DNA of 62,674 bases, from the NCBI GenBank assembly GCA_903824725.1, contig CAIJXU010000067.1:1-62674 (forward strand), given 5' to 3'. Below the pieces are notes generated by a model. It had not been told where the DNA came from. It worked only from the letters and a program-made list of their open reading frames with translations, and did no database searches. Origin of the DNA: an uncultured Bacteroidota bacterium (GTDB lineage Bacteria > Bacteroidota > Bacteroidia > Chitinophagales > Chitinophagaceae). This document shows, piece by piece, positions 1 to 8,006 of the stretch. Each line of letters opens with the position of its first letter. The stretch's first letter is position 1. Position numbers and translations under genes: made by a program.

Positions 1-80
1 CCAGAAGGGGCTTTTTCATATTGATTACAACTTGCAAACAATACAATAGCAGCTACTAACTTTAAAGTTGATTTTATCAT
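1..80 (-). CDS. Lipoprotein N-terminus (partial)
   Basis: The minus strand opens an ATG at position 80 and reads 26 codons to the window edge, so only the N-terminus is visible. It is a lipoprotein signal peptide: a Lys, a hydrophobic stretch and a lipobox LFASC with the Cys near residue 18, followed by NQYEKAPSG. The start lies two bases after the stop of nrnA, so the two are probably co-transcribed. In Flavobacterium a DHH protein gene neighbours the FKBP-type prolyl isomerase lipoprotein gldI; that makes an FKBP lipoprotein a reasonable guess here, but the visible part cannot prove it. Confidence 0.6.
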   Translation of the reverse strand, partial: MIKSTLKLVAAIVLFASCNQYEKAPS

Positions 81-82
81 TT

Positions 83-1099
83 TTAATTTAATTGTGTTAA
101 TTGTGATTTATAGTTTTCTATTATGGTTTTAAAATCGTTTAATGTTTCATCGACCGTTTTTGAAGACCTTCCACCAGCGGCATTGGCATGTCCACCACCT
201 TCAAAATGAGTTCGTGCAAATATATTAACATCAAAGTTACCTTTGCTTCTAAAACTCCATTTTCTTTCTTCTTCTCGATCAATAACAATGGCCGCAAATT
301 TAATACCTTCTATGGATAATAAATAATTGACCAATCCTTCGGTATCCCCTGTTTTTAATTCGTACTTATATATATCTGTTTTAGGGATGGCCATAACCGC
401 AGTTTTAAATTCGGGTAACACGGTCATTCTGTTTAAAAAGGCATTTCCCATAAACTTAAGGCGCCCTTCGCTCGAATTATCGTAAATATGCTCATGGATT
501 TTAGCATGTTGTAGACCTAATTCCTTCAAATGGGCAATAATTTTATGAACAGAAGCCGTTGTTGAAGGAAATCTAAAGGAACCGGTATCAGTCATTAAAC
601 CAGTATATAAACAAGTGGCAATATCTATGTTAATTAAATTGCTATGTCCTGATTGAACAATAAAATCATAGATCATTTCACAGGTAGAACTCATTTTCAC
701 ATCACTAATTCCATATCCAAATGTTGGAGTATCAGGTTGTTGATGATGGTCAATTAATATTTTTATGGCCTTCGAATCTTTTATAACGGGTTCCAAATTT
801 TTAGTACGATGTAGAATATTAAAATCCAAGCAAAATATATAATCTGCATCCTGTACAATCTTTGATGCTTCTTTTCTATTAGATTCAAAATCAATTACTT
901 GTGTTGTTCCAGGCATCCAATTCAAAAAATCAGCCCAATTGGTAGGTGAAACAACGGTTACTTCATGTCCTAATTGAATTAAAAAGTGATATAAAGCAAG
1001 TGATGAACCCATCGCATCTCCATCTGGCTTTTGATGAGCCGTTATAACCGCTTTAAATGGTTGATTTAGAATTGGGTAAAATTGTTCAATGGATTGCAT
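83..1099 (-). CDS. nrnA: DHH-family oligoribonuclease / pAp phosphatase NrnA
   Basis: This is a 338-residue DHH/DHHA1 phosphoesterase. The N-terminal metal motif has H22, D26 and D28 (HQKPDGD), the DHH signature is D117-H118-H119, and the C-terminal DHHA1 domain carries GGGHANAAGG near residue 302. The family degrades short RNA oligonucleotides and dephosphorylates pAp, with manganese. Length and motif order are normal. A TAAATTTG box on the minus strand at 1107-1114 is so close to the ATG that the leader must be very short. A lipoprotein gene follows after two bases. A cyclic-dinucleotide phosphodiesterase role is possible for this family but less likely without GGDEF or PAS domains. Confidence 0.9.
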   Translation of the reverse strand: MQSIEQFYPILNQPFKAVITAHQKPDGDAMGSSLALYHFLIQLGHEVTVVSPTNWADFLNWMPGTTQVIDFESNRKEASKIVQDADYIFCLDFNILHRTKNLEPVIKDSKAIKILIDHHQQPDTPTFGYGISDVKMSSTCEMIYDFIVQSGHSNLINIDIATCLYTGLMTDTGSFRFPSTTASVHKIIAHLKELGLQHAKIHEHIYDNSSEGRLKFMGNAFLNRMTVLPEFKTAVMAIPKTDIYKYELKTGDTEGLVNYLLSIEGIKFAAIVIDREEERKWSFRSKGNFDVNIFARTHFEGGGHANAAGGRSSKTVDETLNDFKTIIENYKSQLTQLN

Positions 1100-1106
1100 A
1101 AGTGGA

Positions 1107-1114
1107 CAAATTTA
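1107..1114 (-). promoter_or_regulatory. -7 box for nrnA
   Basis: On the minus strand this reads TAAATTTG, a full match to the Bacteroidota -7 consensus TAnnTTTG. The expected -33 position, 19 bases upstream, reads CTG rather than TTG. The implied start of transcription is only a few bases ahead of the nrnA ATG at 1099. Confidence 0.5.
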
Positions 1115-1136
1115 ACATAAATCGGATGTTTTTCAG

Positions 1137-1144
1137 TAATTTTG
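1137..1144 (+). promoter_or_regulatory. -7 box for ndk
   Basis: TAATTTTG matches TAnnTTTG and lies 33 bases ahead of the ndk ATG at 1178. No good TTG is present at the -33 position. It sits back to back with the nrnA promoter. Confidence 0.5.
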
Positions 1145-1177
1145 CGCCTTCAATTAGAAACTTTAAATAAATATTAT

Positions 1178-1594
1178 ATGAATAACAGCACTTTTACCAT
1201 GATTAAGCCTGATGCAACTTCAAAAGGCTATACTGGAGCAATATTAGATCAAATCGTTAAAGCAGGTTTTACCATTAAGGCTATGAAATGGACAAAATTA
1301 ACTACTGAACAAGCCGGTCAATTTTATGAAGTACATAAAGAGCGTCCTTTTTATGGTGAATTAGTTGCTTTTATGAGCAGTGGAACAATTGTTGCTGCTA
1401 TTTTGGAAAAAGACAACGCAGTCGCTGATTTTAGAACTTTAATTGGTGCTACTAATCCAGCTCAAGCTGCCGAAGGTACTATAAGAAAGAATTTTGCTGC
1501 TTCTATTGGAGAAAACGCTGTTCATGGAAGTGATAGTGATGAAAATGCACAAATCGAAGGCAATTTCTTCTTTTCTAAATTAGAAAGATTTTAG
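1178..1594 (+). CDS. ndk: Nucleoside diphosphate kinase
   Basis: A 138-residue protein with the whole Ndk fold: FTMIKPDA at the N-terminus, the [10 protein letters not shown] segment, and the active-site His116 in NAVHGSDS. It moves the terminal phosphate from ATP to other nucleoside diphosphates through a phospho-His intermediate. I chose the ATG at 1178 because it gives the standard family start and length; an upstream in-frame TTG at 1142 overlaps the -7 box and cannot be translated from that promoter. The gene runs convergently into the helicase gene with six bases between them. Confidence 0.95.
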   Translation: MNNSTFTMIKPDATSKGYTGAILDQIVKAGFTIKAMKWTKLTTEQAGQFYEVHKERPFYGELVAFMSSGTIVAAILEKDNAVADFRTLIGATNPAQAAEGTIRKNFAASIGENAVHGSDSDENAQIEGNFFFSKLERF

Positions 1595-1600
1595 TCCAAC

Positions 1601-2929
1601 CTATTTTTTGGCACCCCTAGTTTTAGGTTTGCCATACTTTTTTTGCATGATCTCTTTATGATTTTTCCGCTTATTGACTTTACTGTTTTTAGCGGATTTT
1701 TCATGAAAGGCAGGCCCTACTTCCTCTTTTTTAGGAAGTTTAATTTGTATGATCTTCATTCGAATTTTAGGCTTCTCGTCTTCGGTTAAAATACTAGATA
1801 TTTCAAGTGTTTCAGGTAATGGTAATAATGGAATCTCTTGTTTCATCAAAGTTTCAATTGCTTTTTGAAACGGTTTTTCTTTTTCTGTAATAAATGTAAT
1901 GGCGATACCTTTTTTATCTGCACGACCTGTACGACCTATACGGTGTATATAGTTTTCGGGCACTTCTGGAGTATCAAAATTGATAACATGGGTTACTTCA
2001 GCCACGTCAATTCCTCTTGCCATCACATCCGTTGCAATGATATACTTAAACACACCTGCTTTAAATTGCTTTACTGTATTAAACCTGTAATTCTGTTCTT
2101 TATTTGAATGAATAACACCTACGATTTCAGGAAATGAAAGGGAAAGTTGTTCAAATAATTGATCTGCTAAACTTTTAGTGGCTGCAAAAATTAAGACTTT
2201 AGTCATGGCCTCATTCGACGAAAGTAATAAATTTAATAAATTGACTTTAGTATTAAAATTGGGAACATTATATGCTGTCTGAATTATGTTATCCAATGGA
2301 GTGCCCGTTGGGGCTGCTTCTACTCTCACTGGCGCATCAAAATAATCATGCATTAATTTTTCAACATCATCTGTAATCGTTGCTGAAAAAAGTAAATTTT
2401 GTCTTTTCTTAGGCAATAACTCTAAGATATTGGTTATTTGTTTTCTAAATCCAAGATTCAGCATTTCATCCATTTCATCAATCACTAATTTCTTAATCAT
2501 CTTGGTTTTAAAAGCTCCATTCATAATTAAATCAAATAATCGACCCGGTGTTGCCACTAAAACATCTACCCCTTTTTCTACTTCTATTTGTTGTGTATTA
2601 ATATTCACACCTCCAAAAACACCCACTGTGACCACACTCATATAAGTGGTTAATTTTTTAACTGCTTCTACAACTTGCACTACTAATTCACGAGTGGGGA
2701 CAATTACTAATATTTGAGGGTCTTTGTTTTTATCGTATTTCCATTGTCTTAAACAGGGCAATAGATATCCAAATGTTTTACCAGTACCTGTTTGAGCAAT
2801 GCCACATACATCTGCGCCAGACATGACTATTGGAAAAACGCGATGCTGTATGGTTGTGGGTCTAGTATAGCCTAAATCTTCTAAAGATCTTAATAAGGGC
2901 GTATTTAGGTTTAAATCTTGAAATGTCAT
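1601..2929 (-). CDS. DEAD-box ATP-dependent RNA helicase
   Basis: A 442-residue SF2 helicase. Visible motifs are the Q-motif region near residue 28, motif I AQTGTGKT at 45-52, PTREL at 78-82, ATPGR at 126-130, motif II as DEMD at 151-154 (a known variant of DEAD), SAT, and motif VI HRIGRTGRADKKG. The C-terminal 60 residues are Lys/Arg-rich (KVNKRKNHKE, KPKTRGAKK), a typical RNA-binding tail. It probably remodels rRNA or mRNA, cold-shock style; the specific paralogue cannot be told. The minus-strand sequence TACCTTCG at 2948-2955 may be its -7 box. Confidence 0.93.
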   Translation of the reverse strand: MTFQDLNLNTPLLRSLEDLGYTRPTTIQHRVFPIVMSGADVCGIAQTGTGKTFGYLLPCLRQWKYDKNKDPQILVIVPTRELVVQVVEAVKKLTTYMSVVTVGVFGGVNINTQQIEVEKGVDVLVATPGRLFDLIMNGAFKTKMIKKLVIDEMDEMLNLGFRKQITNILELLPKKRQNLLFSATITDDVEKLMHDYFDAPVRVEAAPTGTPLDNIIQTAYNVPNFNTKVNLLNLLLSSNEAMTKVLIFAATKSLADQLFEQLSLSFPEIVGVIHSNKEQNYRFNTVKQFKAGVFKYIIATDVMARGIDVAEVTHVINFDTPEVPENYIHRIGRTGRADKKGIAITFITEKEKPFQKAIETLMKQEIPLLPLPETLEISSILTEDEKPKIRMKIIQIKLPKKEEVGPAFHEKSAKNSKVNKRKNHKEIMQKKYGKPKTRGAKK

Positions 2930-2947
2930 GATACTATAAATGTGCGG

Positions 2948-2955
2948 CGAAGGTA
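2948..2955 (-). promoter_or_regulatory. Putative -7 box for the DEAD-box helicase
   Basis: The minus strand reads TACCTTCG, one mismatch from TAnnTTTG, about 19 bases before the ATG at 2929. The same octamer in the same AACTACCTTCGC context lies upstream of tpiA at 19254-19261, which supports a real promoter variant. Confidence 0.4.
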
Positions 2956-3092
2956 GTTTATTAAATGCGCTAAAAACAGTAAAAATTAAATTATTAGATG
3001 ATTAGTATTTTATAATCTATTGTAAATCAATATATTAATAAAGTAAATCTAAATATATTCTCTTATGTGAAAACAAAATTAAAGCTAAAAAA

Positions 3093-3167
3093 ATGAAGGT
3101 ACACTCCTTTAAAAAAATTATATTTAATCATTCTTTCAAAATCATTTCATTAAAATTATCCAAATGA
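3093..3167 (+). other. Possible 24-codon leader ORF
   Basis: An ATG at 3093 opens a 24-codon frame rich in Lys, Ser and Phe (MKVHSFKKII...LKLSK). Its TGA stop overlaps the ATG of the next gene in an ATGA arrangement at 3164-3167, as seen in translationally coupled genes. No clear ribosome binding site was seen, and an ORF this short can arise by chance. Confidence 0.2.
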
Positions 3168-4828
3168 ATCAGAGATCTTTTGTAAAACGCCATCGTTTTA
3201 ACTTTTTCAGTATGGCCACTGTGGTCATCCTATTATTGCAAAGTTTATTTGCTATGAGTCAAAATGACGATAACATCAATAGCAGAGACATCTTATACCT
3301 TACTTCGGGTGGGAAACTACTCCCTTTGCAAGCTATTATGGACATTAGGCACTATACCATTAATCTAGAAGTGGATTTGGTAAAACAATCTATCAGTGGT
3401 TCAACAGAAGTGAGTATCAATTTTTCTAAAAAAACGGATACCATTTTACTTGACTTGATACACTTATATGCAGTTACTAAGGTTAAAGTGAATAATAAGG
3501 TAGTACCTTATTATCAACACGATGATAAAATATTTATCACTTCACCTACTGGTTTTGAAATAGGAAATCAAAAAATATGGATCGAATACAACGGTATACC
3601 ACCCGTAGCAATAAGACCACCTTGGGATGGAGGATTTACTTGGAAAAAAGACAGTAGTCGAAATGATTGGGTATCAATCAATATTCAGGGTGAAGGTGGT
3701 AAAATGTATTTCCCATGTAAAGATCATCCAAGTGATGAACCTAATGAGGGAGTTGATTTAAATATTACTATACCCTCTTCATTAGTCGTTGCTGGTCCTG
3801 GATTATTAATGGGCGTCACCACTAAAAAAAATAAATCCACTTATCATTGGAAAACAAATTACACCATTAGTAATTACTGCATCTTATTTAATATAGGCAA
3901 ATACAAGGTGTATAAAGATGAATTCACAACCATTCTTGGAACTAAGGTTCCTATTGAATACTATGTGCTAGAAGTAGATACAAGCCATGCTAAAAAAGTA
4001 ATTGAAACTAAAAAAAGAGATACCAGAATTTTAGAAAAGTATTTTGGAGAATACCCTTGGGCAAAGGAAAAAATTGGTATAGCTGAAGTGCCCAATTCTG
4101 GCATGGAACATCAAACCATGATTACTTTTGATAATAAATTTTCTTATAAAACAATTAATGGCCAAGATTATTCAGCAAACTTATTTCATGAATATGCTCA
4201 CGAATGGTGGGCAAACAAAGTAACCAATAAGGATTGGGGACATATGTGGATTCAGGAAGGTATTGCTACTTATGCTGAAGCCCTTGCTATGTATGAATTA
4301 GGTGGGGAAGCTGCTTATAATGAAATCATTGCTGGCCATCGCCGTGTTCGTAATAAAAAACCAGTGGTACCTGGTGATGTTGCGACCGAAGAGGAAGTTT
4401 ATTCTGGTGGAGACATTTATGGAAAAGGATCTTTTTTCATGCATACATTAAGATTTGTTATAGGAGATGATATCTTTTTCCCAACCTTAAAGAAACTTTC
4501 TACCGATCCGCAAACCACTTATGACAATTTTGTTACAACAATGGATGTTGAAAAATTATTTAGCACAGCGTCTGGCAAAAATTTAAAACCTTTCTTTGAT
4601 TTTTATTTAAGAACCACTGATATTTTAGACATTACAATTAAGGAAATAGGTTATCAAAAATTTCAAATTAAAGTCAACAATTCATTTATGACTTTACCAT
4701 TTGAAGTGACAGCCAATGGTCAAACCACTCGTATGAATATTTCAAATGAAGCAATTATTATTAATAGTGCATTACCGCCTCAGGTGGATGCAAAAGGATA
4801 TTATTTGAAAAAAGTAACAATACTATAA
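3164..4828 (+). CDS. Exported M1-family aminopeptidase-like metalloprotease
   Basis: A 554-residue protein with an N-terminal hydrophobic segment (MATVVILLLQSLFAMSQ) that looks like a signal peptide. The gluzincin zinc site is complete: H342-E343-Y-A-H346, with the third ligand E365 in WIQEG, the spacing HExxH-x18-E of family M1. The substrate-recognition motif, GxMEN in classic aminopeptidases, is GMEH here (PNSGMEHQTM). The N-terminal beta-saddle domain is recognisable. It is probably a periplasmic or surface enzyme that trims N-terminal residues from peptides. Its stop overlaps the start of a second M1 gene by one base (TAATG), so the two are co-translated. Confidence 0.88.
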   Translation: MNQRSFVKRHRFNFFSMATVVILLLQSLFAMSQNDDNINSRDILYLTSGGKLLPLQAIMDIRHYTINLEVDLVKQSISGSTEVSINFSKKTDTILLDLIHLYAVTKVKVNNKVVPYYQHDDKIFITSPTGFEIGNQKIWIEYNGIPPVAIRPPWDGGFTWKKDSSRNDWVSINIQGEGGKMYFPCKDHPSDEPNEGVDLNITIPSSLVVAGPGLLMGVTTKKNKSTYHWKTNYTISNYCILFNIGKYKVYKDEFTTILGTKVPIEYYVLEVDTSHAKKVIETKKRDTRILEKYFGEYPWAKEKIGIAEVPNSGMEHQTMITFDNKFSYKTINGQDYSANLFHEYAHEWWANKVTNKDWGHMWIQEGIATYAEALAMYELGGEAAYNEIIAGHRRVRNKKPVVPGDVATEEEVYSGGDIYGKGSFFMHTLRFVIGDDIFFPTLKKLSTDPQTTYDNFVTTMDVEKLFSTASGKNLKPFFDFYLRTTDILDITIKEIGYQKFQIKVNNSFMTLPFEVTANGQTTRMNISNEAIIINSALPPQVDAKGYYLKKVTIL

Positions 4829-6462
4829 TGAGAAAACTAATTACAGCAGCTCTATTTTTTGTTTGTCCATTTATATCTAAAGCGGACAACTACCCTATCA
4901 ATAAAAATATTGATGTAAAACATTATTCCTTCCAGCTTAGCTTATCGGATGATAATAATGAAATTAAAGGAATTACGAATGTCACCCTTACTTTTAAACA
5001 AGCAGGTGCTCAAAGTTTCCGTTTAGATTTTATTAATAAAACAACAGCTAGAAAGGACAAAGGAATGACCATTGATGCCATTACTTTAGGAAATGAAAAT
5101 GTGTCTTATACACATCAAAATGATGAAGTTATTATCACTACACCTAAAGCTGTCGCTGCCAATGAAACTTTAACTTTTACTATTCAATACCATGGAATTC
5201 CATTTGATGGTTTAAGAATTGGTGCCACTAAATTAGGTGACCGTAGTTTTTTTAATGAAAACTGGCCGAATAGAGGAAGACATTGGTTGCCCATCATCGA
5301 TCATCCACACGATAAAGCCACATCTGAATTTATTGTCACTGCTCCTTCTCATTACAAAGTGGTTTCAAATGGCTTACTATTAGAAGAATCAGATCTTGGA
5401 AATAATAAAAGATTGACGCATTGGAAACAATCAGTACCGGTCTCATCTTGGTTATTTGTGTTAGGCGTAGCTGATTTTGCAGTTAAATATGTAGACGACT
5501 TCAGAGGAAAATCTATTCAAACCTGGGTGTATTCAAAAAATAGAGAAGCGGGGTTTTATGATTTTGATGAGCCTACTAAAAAAGTGTTGGAATTTTATTC
5601 AAATTATGTTGGCCCCTATGCTTATGAAAAATTAGCAAACATCCAAACGCCTAGCGTGAATGGAGGAATGGAAACTTCATCTGCTATTTTTTACGGTGAG
5701 GATTTAGTAAATGGTAAAAGAGATGAACGAACTAGAAATGTGGTGATCCATGAGATTGCCCATCAATGGTTTGGAAACGCAGTTACAGAAACAAGTTGGG
5801 ATGACGCTTGGCTGAGTGAGGGTTTTGCCACTTTTTTTACATTAAGATTTATTGAGAATGCATATGGGATAGAAGAATACAATAAAGGAATTATCAAAGC
5901 AAGAAAAGCAGTCTTGGACATGTCGGTTAAAATGCCTGATTTTAGTATTGTAAGTCCTAGAACTGCCGAAAAAGAACAAGTAACAAGCGGACTCACTTAT
6001 CAAAAAGGGGCCTGGATTTTACATATGCTTAGAAATTTAATGGGAGAAACTAATTTCCATAAAGGCATTCAATCTTATTATGCTCAATTTTATAATGCCA
6101 ATGCCACTACCGATGATTTTAGATTGGCAATGGAAAAAGCTTCCGGATTAGATTTGAAATTATTTTTTAAGCAATGGCTATACCAACCCACGAATCCAAA
6201 AATAAATGCACAATGGGAATACGATGCAGCCAATAAAAAAATAACCATACAATTAGAACAAACACAGGTTGGAGATATGTTATTTAATGTTCCCATTGAA
6301 ATAGGTTATTATAAAAAAGGAAGTACCCAACCTAAGCTGTTAAAAATGAATTTTTCTAAAAAACAACAAACCCAAAGTTTTAAAGTGAACGAAGCTCCTG
6401 AAAAAATGGAATTTGATCCTAGAAATGTGTTGCTCAGTAATACCACGTTTACAAAAAAATAA
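4828..6462 (+). CDS. Exported M1-family aminopeptidase-like metalloprotease (second of tandem pair)
   Basis: A 544-residue protein with a signal peptide (KLITAALFFVCPFISKA). The zinc site is H308-E309-I-A-H312 with E331 in WLSEG, again HExxH-x18-E. The exopeptidase motif reads GGMET. It resembles its upstream neighbour over the whole length, so the pair probably arose by tandem duplication, but the two have diverged strongly. The start shares one base with the preceding stop. Function is inferred as peptide degradation outside the inner membrane; substrate preference cannot be read from sequence. Confidence 0.88.
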   Translation: MRKLITAALFFVCPFISKADNYPINKNIDVKHYSFQLSLSDDNNEIKGITNVTLTFKQAGAQSFRLDFINKTTARKDKGMTIDAITLGNENVSYTHQNDEVIITTPKAVAANETLTFTIQYHGIPFDGLRIGATKLGDRSFFNENWPNRGRHWLPIIDHPHDKATSEFIVTAPSHYKVVSNGLLLEESDLGNNKRLTHWKQSVPVSSWLFVLGVADFAVKYVDDFRGKSIQTWVYSKNREAGFYDFDEPTKKVLEFYSNYVGPYAYEKLANIQTPSVNGGMETSSAIFYGEDLVNGKRDERTRNVVIHEIAHQWFGNAVTETSWDDAWLSEGFATFFTLRFIENAYGIEEYNKGIIKARKAVLDMSVKMPDFSIVSPRTAEKEQVTSGLTYQKGAWILHMLRNLMGETNFHKGIQSYYAQFYNANATTDDFRLAMEKASGLDLKLFFKQWLYQPTNPKINAQWEYDAANKKITIQLEQTQVGDMLFNVPIEIGYYKKGSTQPKLLKMNFSKKQQTQSFKVNEAPEKMEFDPRNVLLSNTTFTKK

Positions 6463-6480
6463 GTTTTTGCCATTTTTATT

Positions 6481-7983
6481 ATGATAAAAAAAGTAGTTAC
6501 GATTTTATGTTTTGCTTTAAGTTTTACATGCTTAAATGCACAAACAATTAAACGACCTAATATTATTTTATTTTTAGTAGATGATATGGGATGGATGGAC
6601 AGTGGTGTGCCATTTGGAGATAGTTCCTATGCACTCAATAAAATATTTACCACACCCAATATGCAATTATTGGCAAAGGAGGGCGTAAAATTTACGAATG
6701 CATATGCCACCCCTGTTTGTACGCCGACTCGTACTAGTATTTTAACTGGAATGAATGCGACAAGACATGGTGTGACCAATTGGACTTCACCTATTATAAA
6801 TAATTCTACCGATGCCAAGGACGATCAATTTAGTGGCGCTAATTGGAATTTGAATGGTGTAGTTATTAATTCAATCACTACTTATCCTCAGCTTTTAAAA
6901 CAAGCAGGATATTATACCATTCATGTTGGTAAAGCGCATTGGGGGCCAGCTGGAACACCTATGTCCAATCCTTTGAACTTAGGATATATGGTGAATATAG
7001 CAGGTCATGCAGCAGGTCATCCGCAAAGTTATTACGGAAAGGATAATTATGGTAATATTCCCAATAAAGCTTCCTATCAAGCGGTTCCAGATTTATCCAA
7101 CTACCATGGAACAGATACCAATTTAACAGAAGCACTTACCTTAGAAGCAATCAAAAGTTTAGAAGCACCCATTCGTTTAAAAATTCCTTTTTATTTAAAC
7201 ATGGCGAATTATGCAGTGCATGTTCCCATACAACCCGATGTTCGATTTTATCAATCCTATTTGGATAAGGGTTTAGATACGGCAAATGCAAAATACGCAA
7301 GTATGGTCGCCTCTATGGATAAAAGCTTGGGTGATATCATGAAATTTCTTACTGCAAAAAATATTGCAAATAATACCATCATTATTTTCATGAGTGATAA
7401 TGGTGGATTAAGTTTAAGTGGTGCAAGAGGCCCAAAATCGCATGTACAAAATCTTCCACTACGTGCAGGAAAAGGTTCATTGTATGAAGGAGGTATTCGA
7501 GTACCCATGATTGTTAAATGGCCCAAAATTGTAAAACCCAATACTAAAAATAATCAATACATCATTGCAGAGGATTTTTTTCCTAGTATTTTAGAAATGG
7601 CGGGGTTATCCCAAACCACTACCCTGCAAAAGGTGGATGGAAAAAGTTTTGTTCCTTATTTAAAAAATCAAAATTTAACCGACAGCAATCGTTATTTAAT
7701 TTGGCATTATCCTAATAAATGGATTGATGGAGATGGGCCTGCTATTAATTATACTTCGGCTGTTCGTAAAGGAAATTGGAAGTTGATTTATAATTTAAGA
7801 AATGGGCATACATCCCTTTATAATTTAGCGAATGATTTGGGAGAGTACAATGATATCTCTAAAAATAATCCCCTCATAACAAAACAACTTACCCTATATT
7901 TGAAACAGACACTTGAAAAAAATAAATCACCCATGCCCTTTTATAAGTCAAATTCAAAAATGGTAGAAATATTAATAGATTAA
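6481..7983 (+). CDS. Exported Cys-type sulfatase
   Basis: A 500-residue alkaline-phosphatase-superfamily sulfatase with a signal peptide ending near LNAQ. The metal-binding start RPNIILFLVDDMGW and the sulfatase signature C80-T-P-T-R84 (CxPxR, then TSILTG) are clear, so the catalytic Cys would be converted to formylglycine by a maturase encoded elsewhere. Later motifs include TIIIFMSDNGG and the GSLYEGGIRVP strand. It probably removes sulfate from an external glycan or aryl sulfate. No SusC/SusD pair or glycoside hydrolase lies next to it, so it is not part of an obvious polysaccharide locus. It starts 18 bases after the peptidase gene. Confidence 0.9.
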   Translation: MIKKVVTILCFALSFTCLNAQTIKRPNIILFLVDDMGWMDSGVPFGDSSYALNKIFTTPNMQLLAKEGVKFTNAYATPVCTPTRTSILTGMNATRHGVTNWTSPIINNSTDAKDDQFSGANWNLNGVVINSITTYPQLLKQAGYYTIHVGKAHWGPAGTPMSNPLNLGYMVNIAGHAAGHPQSYYGKDNYGNIPNKASYQAVPDLSNYHGTDTNLTEALTLEAIKSLEAPIRLKIPFYLNMANYAVHVPIQPDVRFYQSYLDKGLDTANAKYASMVASMDKSLGDIMKFLTAKNIANNTIIIFMSDNGGLSLSGARGPKSHVQNLPLRAGKGSLYEGGIRVPMIVKWPKIVKPNTKNNQYIIAEDFFPSILEMAGLSQTTTLQKVDGKSFVPYLKNQNLTDSNRYLIWHYPNKWIDGDGPAINYTSAVRKGNWKLIYNLRNGHTSLYNLANDLGEYNDISKNNPLITKQLTLYLKQTLEKNKSPMPFYKSNSKMVEILID

Positions 7984-8006
7984 CTATACACTCTTAAAAA
8001 AAATGC

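Noticed and set aside
1838..2107. An 89-codon open frame on the plus strand inside the helicase gene
   Set aside because: It is antisense to a clear DEAD-box gene, rich in Cys and Phe from reversed codons, and has no promoter or ribosome site.
6481..7983. Sulfatase as part of a polysaccharide utilisation locus
   Set aside because: No SusC/SusD pair, glycoside hydrolase or hybrid regulator lies near it.
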